A stretch of 64,000 bases of DNA, from NCBI RefSeq assembly GCF_023078275.1, contig NC_062978.1, positions 5,284,585 through 5,348,584 on the forward strand. Direction: 5' to 3'. The translations under genes were made by a program, and so were the position numbers. The stretch's first letter is position 1. Every line of letters starts with the position of its first letter. Shown here one piece after another: positions 55,381 through 64,000 of the stretch. The notes below the pieces were generated by a model that saw nothing but the letters and a program-made list of their open reading frames with translations, did not search any database and was not told where the DNA came from. The DNA is from Leguminivora glycinivorella. Its lineage: Eukaryota > Arthropoda > Insecta > Lepidoptera > Tortricidae.

Positions 55381-56369
55381 ACAATCACGCCTGTATCCCA
55401 TACAACTCACTCACTCACTCACTCAACTCAGTTATCTGTCAAATTATTCTGTAATTGCGCTAGTATTTACAGGTGTAATGCGATTTTTTTCCATTGTATT
55501 TTTGCTTTCTTTTGCGTCTTGCTACTCCAGTCAGTCTCAGTACGAGAAGTATTGACGTTGACCGAACAAGCACGACCTGCACGACAAATACGAACGTTTC
55601 CGAAAAAATACGAGGGGAAACTATGATGTACTAAATATACAGTCTTGATACTCTAAATGACAAAAATCGTTATCTAGGTCTAGCTACCAATGCCCCCTTT
55701 CGACTCGATTGAAACAAATGCCCGTCCTTTGATTCGATTGAAACATCTGCCGATCGCTATCGCCACTTATTTGTCGTGTCACGTGTCGCGATCTGATTGC
55801 GACATTGTCGCTTGTCGCTGATCACGGTGATGCGTCACTTCGATTCGGTTCCATTTTTAATTGAAAAGGCCTGAACGGGGAAGCGGCAGTTGAATCGGTG
55901 ATTAATTGCGATTTTAGATCGGCCGTTATTTATGAGCTTATTGTTTTGATTGTAGCGATAAGTTTGATTGGTTTGCTTTACTTCTGTCAATTGTATCTAC
56001 AGTTTGTGTTCACAATGACGCGCAGATTTGTCAAATATGAGACAAGGCATAGTCTTCGCGAATAGCGCAATCTATAAGTACTTAATAATTACTCATTTTA
56101 TTTAGGTATGTAACTGAACAATCTTTCTGCCCTCAGTTACGAGTATTGTCGTTTTAGATTTGTTACTAATTTTGGTATGAAAGTAGGTATCTAAGTCAAA
56201 ATTTTAACAAAATTGCATTACATCTTAATGCAAATACGAGTATAACCATTTTTATTTCGTTATTTCTTGTTTTTCGTGGGTAGGTATCATTTTCTAGTTG
56301 CCATTGTAAGTATAATCTCTTAAATAAACTTAAATATGGAATAAATGGGATTGAGAGAGAAGAGAAGAG
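55381..56369. other. Gene-free stretch
   Basis: Has an (ACTC)n run at 55400-55425 and a moderately GC-rich patch at 55740-55930. No exon or element could be supported. Confidence 0.4.
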
Positions 56370-56760
56370 ACTGAGAGACGCCACCGGAGACCGAAGAGCT
56401 GGCAGCTTCCTCGCTCAGCGCATTAGCTTGACAATCCAGCGAGGAAATGCTGCCAGCGTCTTCGGTACCATGCCACAGGGGCCGTTTTTAGATTTATTTT
56501 AGTTTAATTTTAGATTTATTTAGTTTAATTTTTATTTTAAGTTTAATTTTAGTATAACTTTAGATTTATTTAATTGAATATTATGTAAAAATGTTATTTC
56601 TTACTTTATAAATTACAATTGCATATTACATATGACAACTTGGAATGGGATTTTTATTTATTTATTTACATATATTATGCTTTATAAAACTTAATATTGT
56701 TTTGTTTTAAGACTCTTGTATAGGTTCTCAATAAAAAGAAAAGATTCTTATACATATAGA
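56370..56760 (+). pseudogene. 5'-truncated copy of the RLE-type retroelement (3' end)
   Basis: From 56371 the + strand reads RLRDATGDRRAGSFLAQRIS, then LTIQRGNAASVFGTMPQGPF, and stops at TAG (56494-56496). This equals the last 45 residues of the intact protein (TGDPRAG...QRISLAIQRGNAASVMGSMP) with about a third of positions changed. A repetitive TTTAG/TTTAATTTT 3' region follows, then CTCAATAAAAAGAAAAG with a polyadenylation-type signal. Loss of the 5' part is typical of incomplete target-primed reverse transcription. The divergence suggests a different subfamily from the 41808-44723 element. Confidence 0.8.
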
Positions 56761-57183
56761 TAGTATGAAATGGGCCGATAGTTTTAATTTAGAAACGATT
56801 TTCATCTAACCATATTGCAATTTTTACGCTCCATAATAATCTTGAAATAGTTACCCTTTTTATAATATTGTTTAAATTATTTGAAAATAATAGTGAGGCT
56901 CAAAATGCGCAGTGTATTATCAAGTAATTTATGAGATTCATCATTAGTTTAGCGACTGTTTATTTATGGGGTGGGGGGTGGCGGGGTAATGGCGCGTGAG
57001 CGCTCGTGCATCTGTCGGGCCGGTGGCCACTTGCTTATGCTGACTATTGTGTTCATTGACGCTGATGTCATGAATCATTTTGGTTGGTGATGTACAGGTT
57101 GGCTCGACTGTGACTAGGACTCTTAACTGCTGTAAAGTTACTTTTAAACTTGTAAGTTTGTAAAGGAGATCCCCAGGGATAAT

Positions 57184-57600
57184 TATTTTTTCCCCTCACT
57201 AGCTCGGAAACACGTATTTTGTCCTTTAATACCAGCGGGTAAAAACGCATTTATCCACTAGTGGGTAAAGTAATTTGACCTTGAATAAAGTCAAATTAAC
57301 TGCTTTAAAATTGATAAAAAGTAGGTGAATATAGTAATAAAGATGATTTACCACCTGTGGAACTACTGGAAGCAGTGATAAACGCATTTTTTGCGATGTA
57401 GTTTCCTCACTATAGTGAGGGGAAAAGTTTTGTGTTACACTCGGGTACAAATGTATTTTACTTCTCGTGTGTTAAAAAACTCGCAAGTTCAGGATTCTAT
57501 TCACGAACCACTCGCTTCGCTCGTGGTTCAACTATAGAATCCTTTCACTTGCTCGTTTTTCAATTCCACACTCGGCGTTAAAATACAACTTTGCCCCCTT
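57184..57600 (+). repeat. CCCCTCACTATAG-type repeat, copy 2 (longer)
   Basis: Same as 52422-52746, then continues with GAACCACTCGCTTCGCTCGT, GTTCAACTATAGAATCC and CTTGCTCGTTTTTCAATTCC. This extra part is found inverted at 29985-30050. Confidence 0.75.
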
Positions 57601-58508
57601 GTATAACAAATAACTATTACTACCTATGTACAAGATTAATGTTATTGCAATTCGAGTACTCTCATGAACGTCAAATACTGTATATTTTCAATTTGTCTTT
57701 TCATTACAAGTTATCTATACAATATACATAGTGATATCTGTCTTCTCTTTTTTCTCATTTTCATACAACAGATGCCCCAACAGGCAGCAGCAGTAACACC
57801 ACCACAATGGTTCCACCAAATTATACACGCGATCAGCGATATCTACTTTTCTATTGTAATGCATCTGTTTTAGTTTCACTTTTAAATACCTAAAGATATG
57901 TAGGTAATCTACACATAAAAAATAGATCACAGAGACAGCACCTAAATCAGATTACACCTAAGTATATAATTGATTCAACCGTCAACATTTTCATCTGAAT
58001 CTTCAAACTACGGTAAACGAATTATGCTCATGGACACCTATCCAAAAGTAAATCAATCGCGCAGCGGTCGAGCTCAAACACGAACACACCCCCCTGTTTA
58101 TACTTAGCGGATGAAAAGGCAACACCGACCGCCCCGGAATAATATTAGCTACCCTCGATAATCCATCCAATTCTACCACCTTCACTTCACACAGCAAAAC
58201 GAACCCTATTCGAACTCCTACATGTTTTTTGGTAGCTTTTGTAGTCGTTTGAACTTAAGTCGTTCTGTTCTCGATTCCCTTTTTTTACTAACTGGTAACA
58301 TGTGTTAACATTTGCTGATAATCCTGGATTAACACATCATAATAAAGCGATGAATGCGCGTTTATTCAGCGCGTATGGCGGGTATACGACGGCGTTTAGT
58401 GACAGGTGCGGTGCGCGACTCATCTACTTTAATTGAGTTCTGTTTATTTATAAACAAGGATCATCTGGTACTTTTTAGGTGTTATTAATATTTTCGCACT
58501 ATAACAGC
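57601..58508. other. Stretch with a weak exon-like segment
   Basis: A pyrimidine tract and AG (CATTTTCATACAACAG, ending at 57771) precede ATGCCCCAACAGGCAGCAGC and further CAG/CCA-rich codons. The frame has no recognised domain and stops within 100 bases. 58005-58200 is unrecognised moderate-GC sequence. Confidence 0.25.
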
Positions 58509-58598
58509 TATCCATACTAATATTAAATAGGAAAGTGTGTGTCTGTTTCTTACTCCGTCTTTCACGGCAAAACGAAGCGACGAATTGACGTGATTTTT
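58509..58598 (-). repeat. Dispersed repeat family A, truncated
   Basis: CTATCCATACTAATATTAAA then CCGTCTTTCACGGCAAAACG. It is cut at TGATTTTTA where the GGTTCCG repeat begins. Confidence 0.75.
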
Positions 58599-59520
58599 AG
58601 GGTTCCGTACCTCAAAGAGGAAAAACGGAACCCTTATAGGATCACTCGTGTGTCTGTCTGTCCCTCTGTTACAGCCGATTTCTCCGAAACTACTGGACCG
58701 ATTTACTTGAAATTTGGTACACATATGTAAACCTGTGGCCCAAAGACGGACATGTAATTTAATTAAATGAAATTTAATCATAGGGGTCACTTTTGGGGGG
58801 TAAACTTGAAAATTAAAAATCAAAGTTATTAACACTATATTGTGTTATATATCAAATGAAAGAGCATTTTATGAGCATTTGAAATATATTTTTGTTTAAT
58901 TTTTTATTTTGGTACTTTAGAAGTAATTTAAGAAAATAGACAAAAAATGACCATTCCCCCCCCCTTATCTCCGAAACTACTTAGCGTAAAATTTTCAAAA
59001 AAATACACGAGATAGCCCTCTACCTGTAGATTACAGGAAAACCTATTAGAAATCTACAGTCAAGCGTAAGTCGGACTTACGAGAAAAAAACTCAAATTAA
59101 GATTTTCACTCACTGACGCTGCAAGCAGTTACTAAACGTCTTAAAATGTTGTAAGCGTGATGGACAGGTAGAAAGAAATTCATTTCTGTCTTTTTCTTTT
59201 TAGAATTTGTTCAATTTTTTTTTTTCATTTGGCAAAATGACTTAAGTTCCTACTAAAAAGGAGGCGCTTAAGACCGTTTGTAAGTGGACTGAGCAAAATT
59301 TTGTTCAAATCGGTCCAAAAAAAGGTCTCTGTTGACGAAAACATAGAATTTGTGCCACCGACAGCCCAAATCTGAAGTCCATTTTGCTCTATCTCTTATC
59401 GTTTCCGAGATATATACGTAAAGTCTTGAAAGTGCGAAAAGTTAACTTTGCCATCACAGTCGTTCAGGCGCTCATGAGTTCTTTGTATGGAAAAGTCGAA
59501 AACCGACTCGCACTTGACCA
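58599..59520 (+). repeat. GGTTCCG-type dispersed repeat, near full length
   Basis: Starts AGGGTTCCGTACCTCAAAGA, with GGAAAAACGGAACCCTTATA, CTGTCTGTCCCTCTGTTACA and TTACTTGAAATTTGGTACAC. It ends AAACCGACTCGCACTTGACC. The left and right ends match shorter copies at 10104, 21703, 23604 and 63655. It has no ORF. Confidence 0.7.
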
Positions 59521-59920
59521 ATGTTCATAGAACGTTGTGGTTTTTTACGACTGACGACGTTCGAATGTTTTGTTCGGAAATGTTTGAGGGTGGTTTCTCT
59601 GAAACGTCGCCGGCGGCGGGTGGTTCGACGGGCGAAGGTCACACGCCGCACGCGACGGTCTGTATTCGTTTTGTACAATAGCAACGGACGGCGGGTGGCG
59701 TCTTGATATGGAAAATGACTGACTTCACTAAAGATAATGATGAACTCATTGAGGTAATACTAGAGAGGACACTGCGAACAAAAAGTTTGCGCTACAAACA
59801 TAAGTCCATTGGACTTATGTTTCTGCCTGCACACAAATAAAATGTAAAAATGCCTTCCTGCGCAAAAATATGCTGTTTAAGCCATAAGAGAAAATCGAAT
59901 AAAACTGTAGGCCTAGCACA
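59521..59920. other. Short GC-rich patch, no gene
   Basis: 59600-59700 is GC-rich (GTCGCCGGCGGCGGGTGGTT) and open in several frames with basic residues only. No motif is recognised. A short palindrome (AAACATAAGTCC/GGACTTATGTTT) is at 59797. Confidence 0.35.
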
Positions 59921-60060
59921 TTAGGCCTAGCACATGATGGCCGCGGGAGTATATCGCCGCGAGATAGATGCCACGTCTTCTTCTAACTGTATTAATGACA
60001 TAAGGACGGGTAGTCTATCTCGCGGCGACATACTCCCGCGGCCATCATGTGCTAGGCCTA
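59921..60060. mobile_element. Palindromic MITE, 140 bp
   Basis: TTAGGCCTAGCACATGATGG with GGCCGCGGGAGTATATCGCC pairs with the right end GGCGACATACTCCCGCGGCC and CATCATGTGCTAGGCCTA. The left terminus is partly duplicated just upstream (GTAGGCCTAGCACATTAGGC). Confidence 0.8.
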
Positions 60061-60493
60061 CTGACGTGTCACATTTCATCACATTTTAGCGGTTTCACGC
60101 TATGTTAATCGATCTTTATTTAAGTAATTAGTTCAATGAAGGGACGCGCTCCTCAAACGCGAAGCTATCGCTGCCATTTTGTTGAACGAAATCATAGATT
60201 AATCGCATCATAATCGCACAGACTTGACATGTAGGTAATGAAGTATAGTAATTGTGATTATATTCTGTTTGTAATATATAAAAGAGAAATGTTAAATTTA
60301 TTTCACGTTATACTTATGAATACACACAGTTCTAACACGAGTTGTAATCGATATTTTCATACAATAATAACCTATGATTTTCTTCAAGGGCAATTAAAGT
60401 AGGTATATGAAAAAATCAATAATGTATTTTTGTTTCACTTAGTAGAACTTAAACATAGCACAATGTATGATAGTGATAAAATTAAACTACATA

Positions 60494-60640
60494 CCCCCTT
60501 ATTCATAAACGTTCACTAAAGTTATCAAGCCGATAAAGTTCGTTTGTCCCTTTCTACGAGTATCACACCAATACGTCGAAAAGGGACAAACGAACTTTAT
60601 CGGCTTGATAACTTTAGTGTACGTTTATGAATAAGGGGGT
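60494..60640. mobile_element. Palindromic MITE (TTATTCATAAACG family), copy 1
   Basis: CCCCCTTATTCATAAACGTT and AGTTATCAAGCCGATAAAGT pair almost perfectly with the right half ending CGTTTATGAATAAGGGGG. Copy 2 is at 63284-63424. Confidence 0.8.
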
Positions 60641-61611
60641 TAGTATTTTACAAAAAGTATAAAAAAAGGTCTACACTAAGAGTGTCGCGTCTAGGTGGTC
60701 ATTGGTCAAGTCTTACTCTATGACACGGTACCTCCCCACGCATGCGCCGCGCGCTGCCGGCCGGAGCACAGACTTTGTTTGGGGTGTAATTTCTAGTATG
60801 TTAGTACATAGTAATTCAATGGATGAATTGTACTTCTGTGAACTGTTTTCGATATACTTAATCGAATATATGATGTAAACTTTTCTTTACTACAATGCAA
60901 GTGTTTGAGTACCAAGTTAAAAATTTCACTTTCTTTTTGCCGGTTTCATACAAAAATATCGTTTGACTGTCTCTTTTTTTGGGTAATATCAATATTTATA
61001 TGGAAACGGATTAAGTCGCGTATAATCTTCACTCTCTAAGAATTACAATGTAAGTATTTTTGCATTCATTTTGATCAGAGCACAACACAACAGTTCAAAA
61101 ATCAGTCTACCAGAGCTTCTGAGTTCCGTCGCCGACGACGGGTGACGGGTGACCAAGGGTCAGAAAACCCACGCACCCGCGACCGACAGCGTGTGGCACA
61201 GCACAGCGGCACATGCGGCTCACATCCAGACGCCGCCGGGCGCGTGTGACGGGCGTGATTATCGCCGCGCCGCAGAGGACGCGCTGAGGGGGGGCGGTGC
61301 CTACAGCAGTTGTAGTTGTATGCATACCTAGCTCACGCACACAGACGCGTCCGCTGGCGCCGCCAGGGGCGGCTCACTCCGCTATCCTATCGCCGCGCTA
61401 CAAGTATATCCTGGCGGCCGCGAGTTCGCGGCCTACTCAGGGGTGGCGCACATTCTCACGGAATGCACGTTCGCACTTTCTATTGTTACTTTACGTCGTG
61501 AGGTTTTTTAAGCGATGTCCGCGGGTGGAATGGCTAATAATACTTAGTTAAATAGACATATCTTATACTATTAAACGAGCAATTCTTGTATATTTATTTA
61601 TTTATTTATTT
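60641..61611. other. Stretch with GC-rich island, no supported gene
   Basis: 61125-61440 is markedly GC-rich (CGCCGGGCGCGTGTGACGGG, GAGGGGGGGCGGTGCC). Several short frames are open in it only because of composition. It could be a CpG-type regulatory island. Confidence 0.35.
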
Positions 61612-61995
61612 ATATATACCGACGATCTCGGAAACTGCTCTAACGATTTCGCTGAAATTTGTTTTGTGGGGGTTTTCGGGGGTGAAAAATCGATCTAGCG
61701 TAGCCTTAGATCCCGGAAAACGCGAATTTTCGAGTTTTCATGAGTTTTTCTTTCGCATTTGTAAACGTAAAATATGGTCCTTAATTTCGCCGCGCACGCA
61801 TCGATTCCGCTTAGCTCAGTCGCACGAGGTCGGTCTAATGTACGCAGATAGATCGTAGGTGTCAGGGTTTCGAATCCCGGTCAGAAATTAAGTTTTTGTT
61901 TTTTGTCTTTTTTTTTTTTTTTGTATTTATAAGAGTTTTTTTTTTATCTAAAGACGTGATATATTAAAAAAGAACCGAGCGAAGCTCGGTCGCCC
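61612..61995 (+). repeat. Composite repeat with tRNA-like segment
   Basis: Starts ACCGACGATCTCGGAAACTG and continues through GGAAAACGCGAATTTTCGAG. A tRNA-like stretch (CTTAGCTCAGTCGCACGAGG ... GGGTTTCGAATCCCGGTCAG) is at 61809-61886. It ends AACCGAGCGAAGCTCGGT. It is the inverse partner of 18890-19325, which lacks the tRNA-like part. Confidence 0.6.
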
Positions 61996-62699
61996 AGATA
62001 TTTGAATAAAATAAATACCAAAAGATATTCTTATACAGATCTACTACTGATTAAGTCCCACGGAAAAGTTCAATAAGGCTTGTGATGTTGGAACCTTGAA
62101 CAAAAATATATAAATACAGCGTATATACCTAGAAAGTACTCAAGACTTGAATATAATAATATAACATTTAATGTGAGTATTAATTCGTTTGGATCCATTG
62201 GTAACCCTATCACCGGACGCCCCGCACGTGCGGCTAGTTTCTTTGTAAGAATGTTGTAGGTATTTAAAAAGGCGGCATTTCGGAAACATAAAGCAGTGGG
62301 CCTTCTTTACTTGTGCTATTATATATTCTGTGGCGCCGCGCTGGTGTCCGCGTGCGCTCTCTGCAGTGTGCGCTGCCGCTGCCACGAAACGTTTACCTAC
62401 TCCATGTAATACTGATAAAAGAAAGTATTGACATGAATTCACACGTTTCGGAAATGACTGTAGGTATTTTAAATATTTTAGCACAATATGTTTTTTGCCT
62501 CTTATTGCCTATTATACAATATATACATACCTACTATGGCAATTCTATCACAGCGCAGAATATGCAGAAGCCGTGCAGAAGCCACATGGTGGTCTGTGGC
62601 AGAAACTCAATAGACATTTTTAGAGTTTTTAAAATAAGTACCTAAGTAGGTACGTGAAGTAACATGGTAAATTAAAAAAATATCATTAGATACTTTTTT
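61996..62699. other. Gene-free stretch with a decayed SINE scrap
   Basis: 62033-62110 resembles an inverted SINE family 1 tail (ACAGATCTACTACTGATTAA, TCAATAAGGCTTGTGATGTT). A GC-richer patch lies at 62330-62390. No gene is supported. Confidence 0.35.
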
Positions 62700-63165
62700 T
62701 TTTTAATACTACGTCGGTGGCAAACAAGTATACGGTCCGCCTGATGGAAAGCGGTCACCGTAACCTATGGACGCCTGCAACTCAAACAGTGTCACATGCG
62801 CGTTGCCACCCATTAGAAACTTGTACATTCCCTTTTGCTGTGTTAAGTAAGTACACAGCAAAAAGGAGTGTACAAGTTCCAAGGAGGGTTCGGGTTGCCG
62901 ACGACTCAAAGGACAATAGACGGAACAAGTTAGTCCCGTAAGTCCTCCCATCATCAGCACACCGCACCCTCGTTGAGCTCTGGCAGCCTTACTCACCGGC
63001 AGGAACACAACACTATGAGTAGGGTCTAGTGCTATTTGGCTGCGGTCTTCTGTAAGGCGGAGGTACTACCCCAGTTGGGCTCTGCTCTAGATTCGAGCGA
63101 GACGATATCCGCTGTGCTGTGCCCTACCACACAAAGCGGAATATCATTCGCTATGCCCTACCTCC
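62700..63165 (+). repeat. GGCAAACAAGC-type repeat, full copy 2
   Basis: TACTACGTCGGTGGCAAACA to CACAAAGCGGAATATCATTC. It matches 33120-33585, including the internal palindrome around TGTTAAGTAAGTACACAGCA. Confidence 0.7.
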
Positions 63166-63283
63166 TACAACTTATTGCGAAGGTGTAAACAATTTCCTTC
63201 GTTTTGCCACATATCAATAATTACCTATCTATATTAAATTCATTATTCCGTATACATTACATTTTTACAGTACGGTAATACTC

Positions 63284-63424
63284 ACCCCGTTATTCATAAA
63301 CGTACACTAAGTTATCAAGCCGATAAAGTTCGCTTGTCCCTTTCCGACGTATTGGAGTGATAGAAAGGGACAAACGAACTTTATCGGCTGGATAACTTTA
63401 GTGTACGTTTATGAATAAAGGTGT
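63284..63424. mobile_element. Palindromic MITE (TTATTCATAAACG family), copy 2
   Basis: ACCCCGTTATTCATAAACGT and the right end TACGTTTATGAATAAAGGTGT. It differs from 60494-60640 at few positions. Confidence 0.8.
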
Positions 63425-63654
63425 TAAAATTTATAGCTACGAAATTTTACATAAAACACCTACTTTAAAATAAAATAAAAAATGTTGAATTTGGTTAACA
63501 TTATAAAAGACCTCACGCAAGCTGTGCTAATTAGTTCGCGAATTCGTCGAGAGGTGGCGCTAAACACAATTATGCTCATTAGAGAACCTATACTTCTAGC
63601 CTAGCCCAGTCTTTAGACTTATGTGAGTAACGTAAAAGTACCTAATAGTTTTGT

Positions 63655-63705
63655 AGGTACGGAACCCTCGGTGGGCGAGTCCGACTCGCACTTGGCCGGT
63701 TTTTT
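63655..63705 (+). repeat. Right end of GGTTCCG-type repeat
   Basis: GGTACGGAACCCTCGGTGGG then GAGTCCGACTCGCACTTGGC and CGGTTTTTT. Confidence 0.7.
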
Positions 63706-63858
63706 AAAGTAGATATAGTTGAAGGGATGGAGAGTGACTTAGGCTACTTTTCGTCTCTTTCTAAACCCCCACTTCCCTAAAATGGGGGGTGGAAGTTTGT
63801 ATGGAGCATTCCACAATTTTCGAATTTAATGCGAGAAGCCGCGGGCAAAACGTACGTA
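63706..63858 (-). repeat. Dispersed repeat family A, right end missing
   Basis: TAGTTGAAGGGATGGAGAGT, CTACTTTTCGTCTCTTTCTA and GAGAAGCCGCGGGCAAAACG. It keeps the longer left part also seen at 326-430. Confidence 0.75.
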
Positions 63859-64000
63859 TATAACACGTCCTATAGTTCCGCTCTTGGTCTGTCACCTCTA
63901 TCTGCCGACTAATATAATTTGTCTGCTAATTAATTTAGTCTGGAGTAACGCAATTCATAAGTGAATTACTTGAAGGCCATTTACTCGTACACATGGTGTG

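Larger units (their letters stand above)
34100..64000 (+). other. Presumptive Phox2 intron 2, running past the right edge
   Basis: The donor at 34100 is good, but no + strand sequence encoding VWFQNRRAKF after an AG acceptor was found by eye up to 64000. Either intron 2 exceeds 29.9 kb or the last exon is missing here. The span holds the decayed exon copies, nested transposons and one intact retroelement, but no other host gene that I can support. Confidence 0.5.

Noticed and set aside
59550..59700. Basic Arg-rich frames as the missing homeobox helix 3
   Set aside because: The peptide lacks W48, F49 and N51 and does not follow the VWFQNRR pattern. It is a product of GC-rich sequence.
61809..61886. 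Possible tRNA gene
   Set aside because: The B-box-like GGTTTCGAATCC is present, but the arms do not pair well and the segment lies in a dispersed repeat. It was treated as a SINE-like part.

Overview
This window looks like a piece of a lepidopteran (moth or butterfly) nuclear genome. It is AT-rich and contains almost no continuous open reading frames. It is packed with dispersed repeats of the kind seen in Lepidoptera: tRNA-derived SINEs, a repeat whose tail reads CCCATTTATAATATTAGTA, GGTTCCG...ACTTGGCCGG repeats, many small palindromic elements, and several very long foldback elements. Family names for repeats are from memory and by eye; no database was searched.

One host gene is well supported: a Phox2-type paired-like homeobox gene on the + strand. 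A GC-rich promoter (about 20218-20603) leads into coding exon 1 (20604-20832, 76 residues plus one base). Intron 1 is about 13 kb. Exon 2 (33903-34099) encodes the linker and homeodomain residues 1-46. It ends at the intron position classic for paired-like homeoboxes, between residues 46 and 47. The exon with recognition helix residues 47-60 was not found, so intron 2 probably runs past the right edge (at least 29.9 kb).

The most unusual structure lies directly after exon 2. The homeobox exon and its flanking intron are repeated in decayed form twice more (34203-34435, and 34431-34504 continued at 38559-38690). The third copy is split by a 4.05-kb foldback element (34505-38558). The left arm of that foldback is itself split by a 1.79-kb piggyBac-like element at a TTAA target, and the piggyBac-like element carries a Jockey/CR1-type reverse transcriptase fragment. 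The right arm preserves the empty TTAA site. This gives an ordered insertion history: exon, then duplication, then foldback, then piggyBac-like element.

Intron 1 also holds a cluster of four copies of a 35-bp TAAT-containing motif (30341-30891), broken by one repeat and lying next to a GC-rich, homeodomain-site-rich block. It is a good candidate enhancer.

The only long ORF (41808-44723, minus, 971 aa) is an apparently intact non-LTR retroelement protein: zinc finger, reverse transcriptase with YLDD, CCHC, and restriction-like endonuclease. Two relics of the same family occur here, a minus-strand C-terminal pseudogene inside a foldback (5677-6146) and a 5'-truncated + strand 3' end (about 56370-56760).

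Layout: 0-9 kb, satellite-bearing and foldback elements; 10-12.7 kb, an old interrupted tandem array; 13-19 kb, SINEs, a PIF/Harbinger element with a MADF domain, and another foldback; 20-38.7 kb, the Phox2 gene start and its duplicated exon; 38.7-64 kb, presumptive Phox2 intron 2 with the intact retroelement and many small repeats.
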